64,000 nt of DNA from Cordilura impudica. Lineage: Eukaryota > Arthropoda > Insecta > Diptera > Scathophagidae. The notes below the pieces were generated by a model, which was not told the DNA's origin, did not search any database, and saw only the letters and a list, made by a program, of their open reading frames with translations. Made by a program: the position numbers and the translations under genes. The stretch lies in assembly GCA_963682025.1 (NCBI GenBank), contig OY821521.1, positions 115,512,891 through 115,576,890 on the forward strand, given 5' to 3'. The stretch's first letter is position 1. Each line of letters starts with the position of its first letter. Shown here in pieces: positions 46,229 through 56,200 of this stretch.

Positions 46229-47122
46229 TCATTGGTAAGTCATCATATCTCCAATAATGTCTCTTATTCTGCTTTCATAATCCTCTTTTTCCATCGCTAC
46301 TGTAACATTACCTTTATCTGCGTTCAAAATAAGTATATTCTTGTTGGCCTTCAAAAAATTTTTTGCTTTGTCCACGGTGTTCAATGTAAATTTATCCTTA
46401 TTGTTGATCTTAACTTTATTTAAATGATTATCTATTATTGAAGTTAGTTTAGTTCTAGCCATTTCATGTTCTTCTTTGTCCCCTATAGTTTGGATGAAGT
46501 CTTCGCCATCTGCAATGTACTTCATCATTGGAAAATCCCGTTTAACTACTGGTAATGCGTGTTTATGTTCAAGAGATAATATCCATTGAATATCGTCCGG
46601 AATGTTAGTTTTTGTTTCATTTACAAACCATTTTTCATTAGCTTTCACTTTTAGTTCTTGTCTTTGTAATTCCCTTAGATTTTCAAATTTATGTTTATAA
46701 TTCTCTTTAATTTTATTATCCATAGATTTCATCAAAATATTCTCGTTGTACCACAGTTCTTTTGCCTCCTCCTCTGTTAAATTCATAATTATTAGCCTTT
46801 TAATATTCTCTCTTTCTCCCTCTTGATATTTTAAAATCTCATGTTTTTGTTTAAGTAGTAAGTTATGAATTTTGTTGTGAAAGTTTTGTATATATGTAGA
46901 TAGTGTTTGTTGAATATTTGATTTTGTAGTAATGTCCGTGTCGAAAATGTTGTATATATTCTTGGTGGAATTTAAAATGAATTTTGGGACAATACCTGAT
47001 CTTCTGCAGCGAACTAAGAAAGTTATCGATGATTTTGTCTTCAGTACTTTATTCCCCGTTGACTCATACTTATTGATACTTGTTTTTAGTTTTTCGTTTT
47101 TCTTAAATTTGTTGTAAAACAT
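46229..47122 (-). pseudogene. PLE copy P1, N-terminal region of the RT protein
   Basis: 297 residues, basic, largely helical, starting M-F-Y-N-K-F-K-K-N. It includes the C-R-R-S-G-I-V-P-K segment and, near the end, L-I-L-N-A-D-K-G-N-V-T-V-A, a motif conserved at the start of PLE RT domains. It is closed by a single nonsense change (TGA) directly before the RT fingers. Copy P4 has the same region split by a frame shift instead. Confidence 0.8.
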
Positions 47123-47172
47123 TTTGTTGTTACGGCGTGCTCTCCGTTGATTATAATTAATATGTTGTATTC

Positions 47173-47513
47173 TTTCGACCTTTCTAAATTACAATTTAAT
47201 GAATAAATAGTCGAGCTCGAGGTCTTTGTTGAATTTATTTATTATTTTAAATTATCTTCTACTCCAATATTTCGACCAGCTTCGCTGATCATCCTCAGCG
47301 ATCTAATATATAAATAAAAACAATTTATTATAAATATGCGTCACTTAAATATAGTTAAACATCAAAGAAAAGAAAACACAAGACACATAAAGACACATAT
47401 ATTAATATCTTACATTTATATAAATGTTTACACTAAAAAATTAATTAAATGAACGATATTTCATTATCGTAGTCATAATTGCACTGATTTACTTAAAATA
47501 TATTTATTGCACT
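47173..47513 (-). repeat. PLE terminal repeat between P2 and P1
   Basis: About 340 bp of non-coding PLE sequence that recurs at 50069-50408 and 52930-53277. It lies after the P2 endonuclease stop and before the P1 5' region, the head-to-tail arrangement with shared 'pseudo-LTR' known for Penelope elements. P2 and P4 carry an extra 'tttatgtgtc' that is missing after P3. Confidence 0.75.
47260..47306 (-). ncRNA. Hammerhead-ribozyme-like motif in the PLE terminal repeat (P2/P1)
   Basis: On the minus strand: CTGAGGA (fits CUGANGA), then one extra base T, a 7 bp stem GATCAGC/GCTGGTC closed by a GAA loop, then GAAA, then TATTGGA. This is the order of a hammerhead core. Stem III is minimal and, with G instead of C before CTGA, stem I is weaker than in the other copies. 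Hammerheads in PLE terminal repeats are known from published work. Confidence 0.5.
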
Positions 47514-47956
47514 CTACCCATCTTTTTGTTTACCAAATTTCTGTAGCTTTGAGCGCAACTCTCAGTGTCAGCTTTGAAGTTCATTCTCTTTCTTGTTGGT
47601 ACGTTTATTATGTGTAGCATTTCTAACATGTAGCGGCGTCTGTAGTTACTCTCACTTTGTAAAACACTTACATTATCACAGTCAGGAGTATGTTTATATT
47701 GTATACAGTGGTTAGACAATGCCGTTTTTTGTGTAAAATTATTTAATCTTATTTTCTGATCTGATTTGTGTGCTGATATTCTTGTTTTCAATTTATTTTT
47801 GGTTGTTCCTACATAAATTTGATCACAATTTCCATTTTTGTCTCCATTACAAACAAGGTATTTTATATACAACGTTCGCCTTTTCCATAAGTGTTATTTT
47901 GCCTTTTGTTCTACTATATAATTTTGACAGTGTGTTATTTGTTTTATGTGCCATTT
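47504..47956 (-). pseudogene. PLE copy P2, GIY-YIG endonuclease
   Basis: The readable frame 47872-47504 contains C-N-G-D-K-N-G-N-C-D-Q-I-Y-V-G-T-T, L-K-T-R-I-S-A-H-K-S-D and a His-rich C-terminal part, the GIY-YIG core with the Cys pair typical of Penelope endonucleases. The segment before it, starting M-A-H-K-T-N-N at about 47953, is in another frame because of a 4 nt insertion (tttg) at about 47860. The domain nicks target DNA in active elements; this copy is split. Confidence 0.8.
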
Positions 47957-47975
47957 TAAAGTAAACGTCATTAAA

Positions 47976-48915
47976 TTATTTTAATTTTTCAAACCTTTCT
48001 GATAATTTAGGAATATATGTGAGTGATTTATATGTCTTTGGTTCCATATGAGTGTTATAGTTTTTGTCCTTATTTCTTTTATGGTCCCTTATTAATTTGT
48101 TGATCAGTTTTGTCGGAAATTGGTTTTCTTTAAGTATATTTCTAATTTTTATCCGATTATCTTTATGGAAATGTACATCACTAATATCAAGTACCCTAGA
48201 GATTAAATTTTTGGCTGTATTTATAATTACTCTTATTGGATGTTTCGAAAAGAAGTTAACGATTCTGCCAGATGCTGTAGGTTTCTGGTACCAATCCATT
48301 TTTATTTTGTCCTTATCTCTTATTAAAATTGTATCCAGATATGGTAACTTGTAATTGCACTCTTTTTCGGCCGTAAATTTAATATTATTATGAAAACTAT
48401 TAAGCTGTGTCAATATCTCCTCTATTGCACAATCCGGAACTATACAAAACAGGTCATCTACATATTTCGTCAAGATTTTGGGTTTATACGTCAAGTTTTC
48501 CATACAGGTGTCTAAAAGTTTTTCCATCACTATGTCTGCAACTATTGGAGATGCAGGGGAGCCCATAGGTAAACCCTTTTTTTGCGAGTAAATTTTGTCG
48601 TCATATTTAATATAGCGGTTGTCTTTTATGCAGAATTTTAGAATACGCAGGAAAAGGCCCTTTGTCATGTGTGTATAATTTGATATTTCTTCCCATTTTT
48701 CCTCTATAATTTTCAAAGCTAGATCTACTGGTATACTTGGAAATAGAGACACTGCGTCAAATGAAATTAATCTTTCATCGTCTTGTATAGTCAAGTCTTT
48801 GATCTTATTCCTAAATTGCACTGAATCCTTTACATTGTATTTGGAGACTTCCGTTATTTTCTTTAATATCTCCGTAATATATTTGCACAGCTGACTTGCT
48901 GGGGCGTTTATACAT
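47976..48915 (-). pseudogene. PLE copy P2, reverse transcriptase, 5'-truncated
   Basis: About 312 residues from I-N-A-P-A-S-Q-L-C to the end of the RT-endonuclease linker, with motifs A, B (G-L-P-M-G-S-P) and C (Y-V-D-D) intact. Everything upstream of residue I-N-A-P is missing: at about 48915 the sequence switches to an oppositely oriented PLE. A TAA at the RT end separates it from the endonuclease region, a stop shared with P4 but not P3. Confidence 0.85.
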
Positions 48916-49598
48916 GACAAAGGGCCTTTTCCTGCGTATTCTAAAATTCTGCATAAAAGACAACCGCTATTTTAAATATGACGACAAAATTTACTCGCAA
49001 AAAAAGGGTTTACCTATGGGCTCCCCTGCATCTCCAATAGTTGCAGACATAGTGATGGAAAAACTTTTAGACATCTGTATGGAAAACTTGACGTATAAAC
49101 CCAAAATCTTGACGAAATATGTAGATGACCTGTTTTGTATAGTTCCGGACTGTGGAATAGAGGAGATATTGACACAGCTTAATAGTTTTCATCATAATAT
49201 TAAATTAACGGCCGAAAAAGAGTGCAATTACAAGTTACCGTATCTGGATACAATTTTAGTAAGAGATAAGGACAAAATAAAAATGGATTGGTACCAGAAA
49301 CCTACCGCATCTGGCAGAATCGTTAACTTCTTTTCGAAACATCCAAAAAGAGTAATATAAATACAGCCAAAAATTTAATCTCTAGGGTACTTGATATTAG
49401 TGATGTACATTTCCATAAAGATAATCGGATAAAAATTAGAAATATACTTAAAGAAAACCAATTTCCGACAAAACTGATCAACAAATTAATAAGGGACCAT
49501 AAAAGAAATAAAGACAAAAACTATAACACTCATATGGAACCAAAGACATATAACTCACTCACATATATTCCTCAATTATCAGAAAGGTTTGAAAAATA
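48913..49598 (+). pseudogene. PLE copy P3, reverse transcriptase C-terminal half
   Basis: Starts inside the RT at M-T-K-G-L-F-L-R-I-L and keeps motif B (G-L-P-M-G-S-P-A-S-P) and motif C (Y-V-D-D-L-F). Motif A is lost by truncation. A one-base deletion near 49358 ends the frame; the remaining RT tail is readable in the next frame to about 49598, where it meets a TAA different from that in P2/P4. Confidence 0.82.
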
Positions 49599-49626
49599 AA
49601 AATTATTTAATGACGTTAACTTTAAA

Positions 49627-50068
49627 ATGGCACATAAAACAAATAACACACTGTCAAAATTATATAGTAGAACAAAAGTCAAAATACCACTTATGGAAAA
49701 GGCGAACGTTGTATATAAAATACCTTGTAATGGAGACAAAAATGGACATTGTGATCAAATTTATGTAGGAACAACCAAAAATAAATTGAAAACAAGAATA
49801 TCAGCACACAAATCAGATCAGAAAATAAGATTAAATAGTTTTACACAAAAAACGGCATTGACTAACCACTGTATACAATATAAACATACTCCTGACTTTG
49901 ATAATGTAAGTGTTTTATAAAGTGAGAGTACAGACGCCGCTGCATGTTAGAAATGCTACACATAATAAACGTACCAACAAGAAAGAGAATGAACTTCAAA
50001 GCTGACACTGAGAGTTGCGCTCAAAGCTACAGACATTTGGTAAACAAAAAGATGGGTAGAGTGCAATA
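49627..50068 (+). pseudogene. PLE copy P3, GIY-YIG endonuclease
   Basis: Best preserved endonuclease of the four copies: M-A-H-K-T-N-N start, N-V-V-Y-K-I-P-C (GIY part), C-D-Q-I-Y-V-G-T-T (YIG part) and R-I-S-A-H-K-S-D without the 4 nt insertion of P2/P4. It is ended at 49918 by a C-to-T nonsense change (TAA where P4 has CAA), and a 3-4 bp deletion follows near 49930; codons of the C terminus continue to 50068. Confidence 0.82.
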
Positions 50069-50408
50069 AATATATTTTAAGTAAATCAGTGCAATTATGA
50101 CTACGATAATGAAATGTCGTTCATTTAATTAATTTTTTAGTGTAAACATTTATATAAATGTAAGATATTAATATATGTGTCTTGTGTTTTCTTTTCTTTG
50201 ATGTTTAACTATATTTAAGTGACGCATATTTATAATACATTGTTTTTATTTATATATTAGATCCCTGAGGATGATCAGCGAAGCTGGTCGAAATATTGGA
50301 GTAGAAGATAATTTAAAATAATAAATAAATTCAACAAAGACCTCGAGCTCGACTATTTATTCATTAAATTGTAATTTAGAAAGGTCGAAAGAATACAACA
50401 TATTAATT
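50069..50408 (+). repeat. PLE terminal repeat between P3 and P4
   Basis: Same non-coding unit as 52930-53277, shared between the tandem copies P3 and P4. It lacks the 'tttatgtgtc' block that P2 and P4 have. Confidence 0.78.
50259..50302 (+). ncRNA. Hammerhead-ribozyme-like motif (P3/P4 repeat)
   Basis: TCC-CTGAGGA-T-GATCAGC-GAA-GCTGGTC-GAAA-TATT-GGA: hammerhead core residues in order, stem II of 7 bp, one unpaired base before stem II, and a possible short stem I (UCC with GGA) around a cleavage site after TATT. Activity is inferred, not shown. Confidence 0.52.
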
Positions 50409-50440
50409 ATAATCAACGGAGAGCACGCCGTAACAACAAA

Positions 50441-51441
50441 ATGTTTTACAACAAATTTAAGAAGAACGAAAAACTAAAAACAAGTATCAATAAGTATGAG
50501 TCAACGAGGAATAAAGTACTGAAGACAAAATCATCGATAACTTTCTTAGTTCGCTGCAGAAGATCAGGTATTGTCCCAAAATTCGTTTTAATTCCACCAA
50601 GAATATATACAACATTTTCGACACGGACATTACTACAAAATCAAATATTCAACAAACACTATCTACATATATACAAAACTTTCACAACAAAATTCATAAC
50701 TTACTACTTAAACAAAAACATGAGATTTTAAAATATCAAGAGAGAGAAAGAGAGAATATTAAAAGGCTAATAAATATGAATTTAACAGAGGAGGAGGCAA
50801 AAGAACTGTGGTACAACGAGAATATTTTGATGAAATCTATGGATAATAAAATTAAAGAGAAACATAAACATAAATTTGAAAATCTAAGGGAATTACAAAG
50901 ACAAGAACTAAAAGTGAAAGCTAATGAAAAATGGTTTGTAAATAAAACAAAAACTAACATTCCGGACGATATTCAATGGATATTATCTCTTGGACATAAA
51001 CACGCATTACCAGTAGTTAAACGGGATTTTCCAATGATGAAGTACATTGCAGATGGCGAAGACTTCATCCAAACTATAGGGGACAAAGAAGAACAGGAAA
51101 TGGCTAGAACTAAACTAACTTCAATAATAGATAATCATTTAAATAAAGTTAAGATCAACAATAGGGATAAATTTACATTGAACACCGTGGACAAAGCAAA
51201 AAATTTTTTGACGGCCAACAAGAATATACTTATTTTGAACGCAGATAAAGGTAATGTTACAGTAGCGATGAAAAAAGAGGATTATGAAAGTAGAATAAGA
51301 GACATTATTGGAGATATGATGACTTACCAACGACTTAGAAAAGACCCTACCAATGTTCTACAAAAAAACAATAATGAGCTAGTAGAAGAAATGTTCAAGA
51401 ATGGAATTATATCCGAAAGGGAGAAAAAAGCCTTAAAATGA
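50441..51441 (+). pseudogene. PLE copy P4, N-terminal region of the RT protein
   Basis: Matches 46229-47122. The first frame (50441-50731) is shifted near 50600 after C-R-R-S-G-I-V-P-K; the second (50776-51441) resumes with M-N-L-T-E-E-E-A and includes N-I-L-I-L-N-A-D-K-G-N. A one-base deletion near 51437 creates the TGA that closes it just before the RT fingers. Confidence 0.8.
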
Positions 51442-52456
51442 AACAGCTATAGCACCTAGAATTTATGGCCTTCCCAAGATCCATAAGGAAAATTATCCAT
51501 TAAGACCAATTTGCTCTAGTATAAACGCCCCAGCAAGTCAGCTGTGCAAATATATTACGGAGATATTAAAGAAAATAACGGAAGTCTCCAAATACAATGT
51601 AAAGGATTCAGTGCAATTTAGGAATAAGATCAAAGACTTGACTATACAAGACGATGAAAGATTAATTTCATTTGACGCAGTGTCTCTATTTCCAAGTATA
51701 CCAGTAGATCTAGCTTTGAAAATTATAGAGGAAAAATGGGAAGAGATATCAAATTATACACACATGACAAAGGGCCTTTTCCTGCGTATTCTAAAATTCT
51801 GCATAAAAGACAACCGCTATATTAAATATGACGACAAAATTTACTCGCAAAAAAAGGGTTTACCTATGGGCTCCCCTGCATCTCCAATAGTTGCAGACAT
51901 AGTGATGGAAAAACTTTTAGACACCTGTATGGAAAACTTGACGTATAAACCCAAAATCTTGACGAAATATGTAGATGACCTGTTTTGTATAGTTCCGGAT
52001 TGTGCAATAGAGGAGATATTGACACAGCTTAATAGTTTTCATAAAAATATTAAATTTACGGCCGAAAAAGAGTGCAATTACAAGTTACCATATCTGGATA
52101 CAATTTTAATAAGAGATAAGGACAAAATAAAAATGGATTGGTACCAGAAACCTACAGCATCTGGCAGAATCGTTAACTTCTTTTCGAAACATCCAAAAAG
52201 AGTAATTATAAATACAGCCAAAAATTTAATCTCTAGGGTACTTGATATTAGTGATGTACATTTCCATAAAGATAATCGGATAAAAATTAGAAATATACTT
52301 AAAGAAAACCAATTTCCGACAAAACTGATCAACAAATTAATAAGGGACCATAAAAGAAATAAGGACAAAAACTATAACACTCATATGGAACCAAAGACAT
52401 ATAAATCACTCACATATATTCCTAAATTATCAGAAAGGTTTGAAAAATCAAAATAA
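51442..52456 (+). pseudogene. PLE copy P4, reverse transcriptase
   Basis: The most complete RT of the cluster, from Y-G-L-P-K-I-H-K through motif A (S-F-D-A-V-S-L-F-P-S-I-P), motif B (K-G-L-P-M-G-S-P) and motif C (Y-V-D-D) to the linker I-N-K-L-I-R-D-H-K. It closes with a TAA at 52454. It is in frame with no internal stop after 51450, but is cut off from its N terminus by the shift near 51437 and from the endonuclease by the TAA. Sequence details (V-S-K-Y-N, D-D-E-R-L) agree with P2 rather than P1. Confidence 0.85.
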
Positions 52457-52482
52457 TTTAATGACGTTTACTTTAAAATGGC

Positions 52483-52929
52483 ACATAAAACAAATAACAC
52501 ACTGTCAAAATTATATAGTAGAACAAAAGGCAAAATAACACTTATGGAAAAGGCGAACGTTGTATATAAAATACCTTGTTTGTAATGGAGACAAAAATGG
52601 AAATTGTGATCAAATTTATGTAGGAACAACCAAAAATAAATTGAAAACAAGAATATCAGCACACAAATCAGATCAGAAAATAAGATTAAATAATTTTACA
52701 CAAAAAAACGGCATTGTCTAACCACTGTATACAATATAAACATACTCCTGACTTTGATAATGTAAGTGTTTTACAAAGTGAGAGTAACTACAGACGCCGC
52801 TACATGTTAGAAATGCTACACATAATAAACGTACCAACAAGAAAGAGAATGAACTTCAAAGCTGACACTGAGAGTTGCGCTCAAAGCTACAGACATTTGG
52901 TAAACAAAAAGATGGGTAGAGTGCAATAA
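52483..52929 (+). pseudogene. PLE copy P4, GIY-YIG endonuclease
   Basis: Contains the same blocks as P3 but with the 4 nt 'tttg' insertion near 52578 shared with P2, and an extra A in an A tract near 52707. The C-terminal 71 residues remain open from 52714. Confidence 0.8.
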
Positions 52930-53277
52930 ATATATTTTAAGTAAATCAGTGCAATTATGACTACGATAATGAAATATCGTTCATTTAATTAATTTTTTAG
53001 TGTAAACATTTATATAAATGTAAGATATTAATATATGTGTCTTTATGTGTCTTGTGTTTTCTTTTCTTTGATGTTTAACTATATTTAAGTGACGCATATT
53101 TATAATACATTGTTTTTATTTATATATTAGATCCCTGAGGACGATCAGCGAAGCTGGTCGAAATATTGGAGTAGAAGATAATTTAAAATGATAAATAAAT
53201 TCAACAAAGACCTCGAGCTCGACTATTTATTCATTAAATTGTAATTTAGAAAGGTCGGAAGAATACTACATATTAAT
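52930..53277 (+). repeat. PLE 3' terminal repeat of P4
   Basis: Runs from the endonuclease stop to 'tactacatattaatt', where similarity to 50069-50408 stops and the A/T satellite begins without a spacer. Confidence 0.78.
53129..53172 (+). ncRNA. Hammerhead-ribozyme-like motif (P4 3' repeat)
   Basis: As at 50259-50302, with C instead of T as the unpaired base between CTGAGGA and stem II. That the stem and both core boxes are unchanged in three copies, while the extra base varies, supports a structural role. Confidence 0.52.
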
Positions 53278-56200
53278 TTTAATTTTAAATTTTTAATTTT
53301 TGATTTTTAATTTTTAATTTTTAATTTTTAATTTTTAATTTTTAATTTTTAATTTTTAATTTTTAATTTTTAATTTTTTATTTTTAATTTTTAATTTTTA
53401 ATTTTTAATTTTTAATTTTTAATTTTTAATTTTTAATTTTTATTTTTAATTTTTAATTTGTAATTTTAATTTTTAATTTTTAATTTTTAATTTTTAACTT
53501 TTAATTTTTAATTTTTAATTTTTAATTTTTAATTTTTAATTTTTAATTTTTAATTTTTAATTTTTAATTTTTAATTTTTAATTTTTAAATTTTTAATTTT
53601 TAATTTTTAATTTTTAATTTTTAATTTTGAATTTTTAATTTTTAATTTTTAATTTTTAATTATTAATTTTTAATTTTTAATTTTTAATTTTTATTTTTAA
53701 TTTTTAATTTTAAATTTTAAATTTATAATTTATAATTTTTAATTTTTAATTTTTAATTTTTAATTTTTAATTTTTAATTTTTAATTTTTAATTTTTAATT
53801 TTTAATTTTTAATTTTTAATTTTTAATTTTTAAGTTTTAATTTTTAATTTTTAATTTTTAATTTTTAATTTTTAATTTTTAATTTTTAATTTTTAATTTT
53901 TAATTTTTAATTTTTAATTTTTAATTTTTAATTTATAATTTATAATTTTTAATTTTTAATTTTTAATTTTTAATTTTTAATTTTTAATTTTTAATTTTTA
54001 ACTTTTAATTTTTAATTTTTAATTTTTAATTTTTAATTTTTAATTTTTAATTTTTAATTTTTAGTTTTTAATTTTTAATTTTTAATTTTTAATTTTTAAT
54101 TTTTAATTTTTAATTTTTAATTTTTAATTTTTAATTTTTAATTTTGAATTTTTAATTTTTAATTTTTAATTCTTAATTTTTAATTTTTAATTTTTAATTT
54201 TAATTTTTAATTTGTAATTTTTAATTTCTAATTTATAATTTTTAATTTTTAATTTTTAAATTTAAATTTTTAATTTTTAATTTTTATTTTTTAATTTTTA
54301 ATTTTTAATTTTTAATTTTTAATTTTTAATTTTTAATTTTTAATTTTTAATTATTAATTTTTAATTTTGAATTTTGAATTTTGAATTTTTAATTTTAAAT
54401 TTTTAATTTTTTATTTTTAATTTTTAATTTTTAATTTTTCATTTTTAATTTTTAATTTTTAATTTTTAATTTTTAATTTTTAATTTTTAATTTTTAATTT
54501 TTAATTTTTAATTTTTAATTTTTAATTTTTAATTTTTAATTTTTAATTTTTAATTTTTAATTTTTAATTTTTAATTTTTAATTTTTAATTTTTAATTTTT
54601 AATTTTTAATTTTTAATTTTTAATTTTTAATTTTTAATTTTTAATTTTTAATTTTTAATTTTTAATTTTTAATTTTTAATTTTTAATTTTTAATTTGTAA
54701 TTTTTAATTTTTAAATTTTAATTTTTCTTTTTTAATTTTTAATTTTGAATTTTGAAATTTTAATTTTTAAATTTTAATTTTTAATTTTTAATTTTTTATT
54801 TTAAATTTTTAATTTTTAATTTTTAATTTTTAATTTTTAATTTTTAATTTTTAATTTTTAATTTTTAATTTTTAATTTTTAATTTTTAATTTTTAATTTT
54901 TAATTTTTAATTTTTAATTTTTAATTTTTAATTTTTAATTTTTAATTTTTAATTTTTAATTTTTAATTTTTAATTTTTAATTTTTATTTTTAATTTTTAA
55001 TTTTTAATTTTTAATTTTTAATTTTTAATTTTTAATTTTTAATTTTAATTTTTAATTTTTAATTTTTAATTTTTAATTTTTAATTTTTAATTTTTAATTT
55101 TCAATTTTTAATTTTTAATTTTTAATTTTTAATTTTTAATTTTTAATTTTTAATTTTTAATTTTTAATTTTTAATTTTTAATTTTTAATTTTTAATTTTT
55201 AATTTTTAATTTTTAATTTTTAATTTTTAATTTTTAATTTTTAATTTTTAATTTTTAATTTTTAATTTTTAATTTTTAATTTTTAATTTTTAATTTTTAA
55301 TTTTTAATTTTTAATTTTTAATTTTTAATTTTTAATTTTTAGTTTTTAATTTTTAATTTTTAATTTTTAATTTTTAATTTTTAATTTTTAATTTTTAATT
55401 TTTAATTTTTAATTTTTAATTTTTAATTTTTCATTTTTAACTTTTAATTTTTAATTTTTAATTTTTAATTTTTAATTTTTAATTTTTAATTTTTAATTTT
55501 TAATTTTTAATTTTTAATTTTTAATTTTTAATTTTTAATTTTTAATTTTTAATTTTTAATTTTTAATTTTTAATTTTTAATTTTTAATTTTTAATTTTTA
55601 ATTTTTAATTTTTAATTTTTAATTTTTAATTTTTAATTTTTAATTTTTAATTTTTAATTTTTAATTTTTAATTTTTAATTTTTAATTTTTAATTTTTAAT
55701 TTTTAATTTTTAATTTTTAATTTTTAATTTTTAATTTTTAATTTTTAATTTTTAATTTTTAATTTTTAATTTTTAATTTTTAATTTTTAATTTTTAATTT
55801 TTAATTTTTAATTTTTAATTTTTAATTTTTAATTTTTAATTTTTAATATGTTATTTTTAATTTTTATTATTTAATTTTTAATTTTTAATTTTTAATTTTT
55901 AATTTTTAATTTTTAATTTTTAATTTTTAATTTTTAATTTTTAATTTTTAATTTTTAATTTTTAATTTTTAATTTTTAATTTTTAATTTTTAATTTTTAA
56001 TTTTTAATTTTTAATTTTTAATTTTTAATTTTTAATTTTTAATTTTTAATTTTTAATTTTTAATTTTTAATTTTTAATTTTTAATTTTTAATTTTTAATT
56101 TTTAATTTTTAATTTTTAATTTTTAATTTTTAATTTTTAATTTTTAATTTTTAATTTTTAATTTTTAATTTTTAATTTTTAATTTTTAATTTTTAATTTT

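Larger units (their letters stand above)
47173..50440. repeat. Head-to-head inverted PLE repeat, arms ~1.5 kb
   Basis: 48913-50440 (plus) is the reverse complement of about 47140-48669, leaving a 243 bp spacer (48670-48912) that belongs to P2 only. The junction 'gggcgtttata|catgaca' lies where both PLE parents have 'tata', so a 4 bp microhomology is possible. Differences between arms (4 nt insertion, stop positions, terminal-repeat indel) show they come from different PLE subtypes, not from a simple palindromic duplication. Confidence 0.8.
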
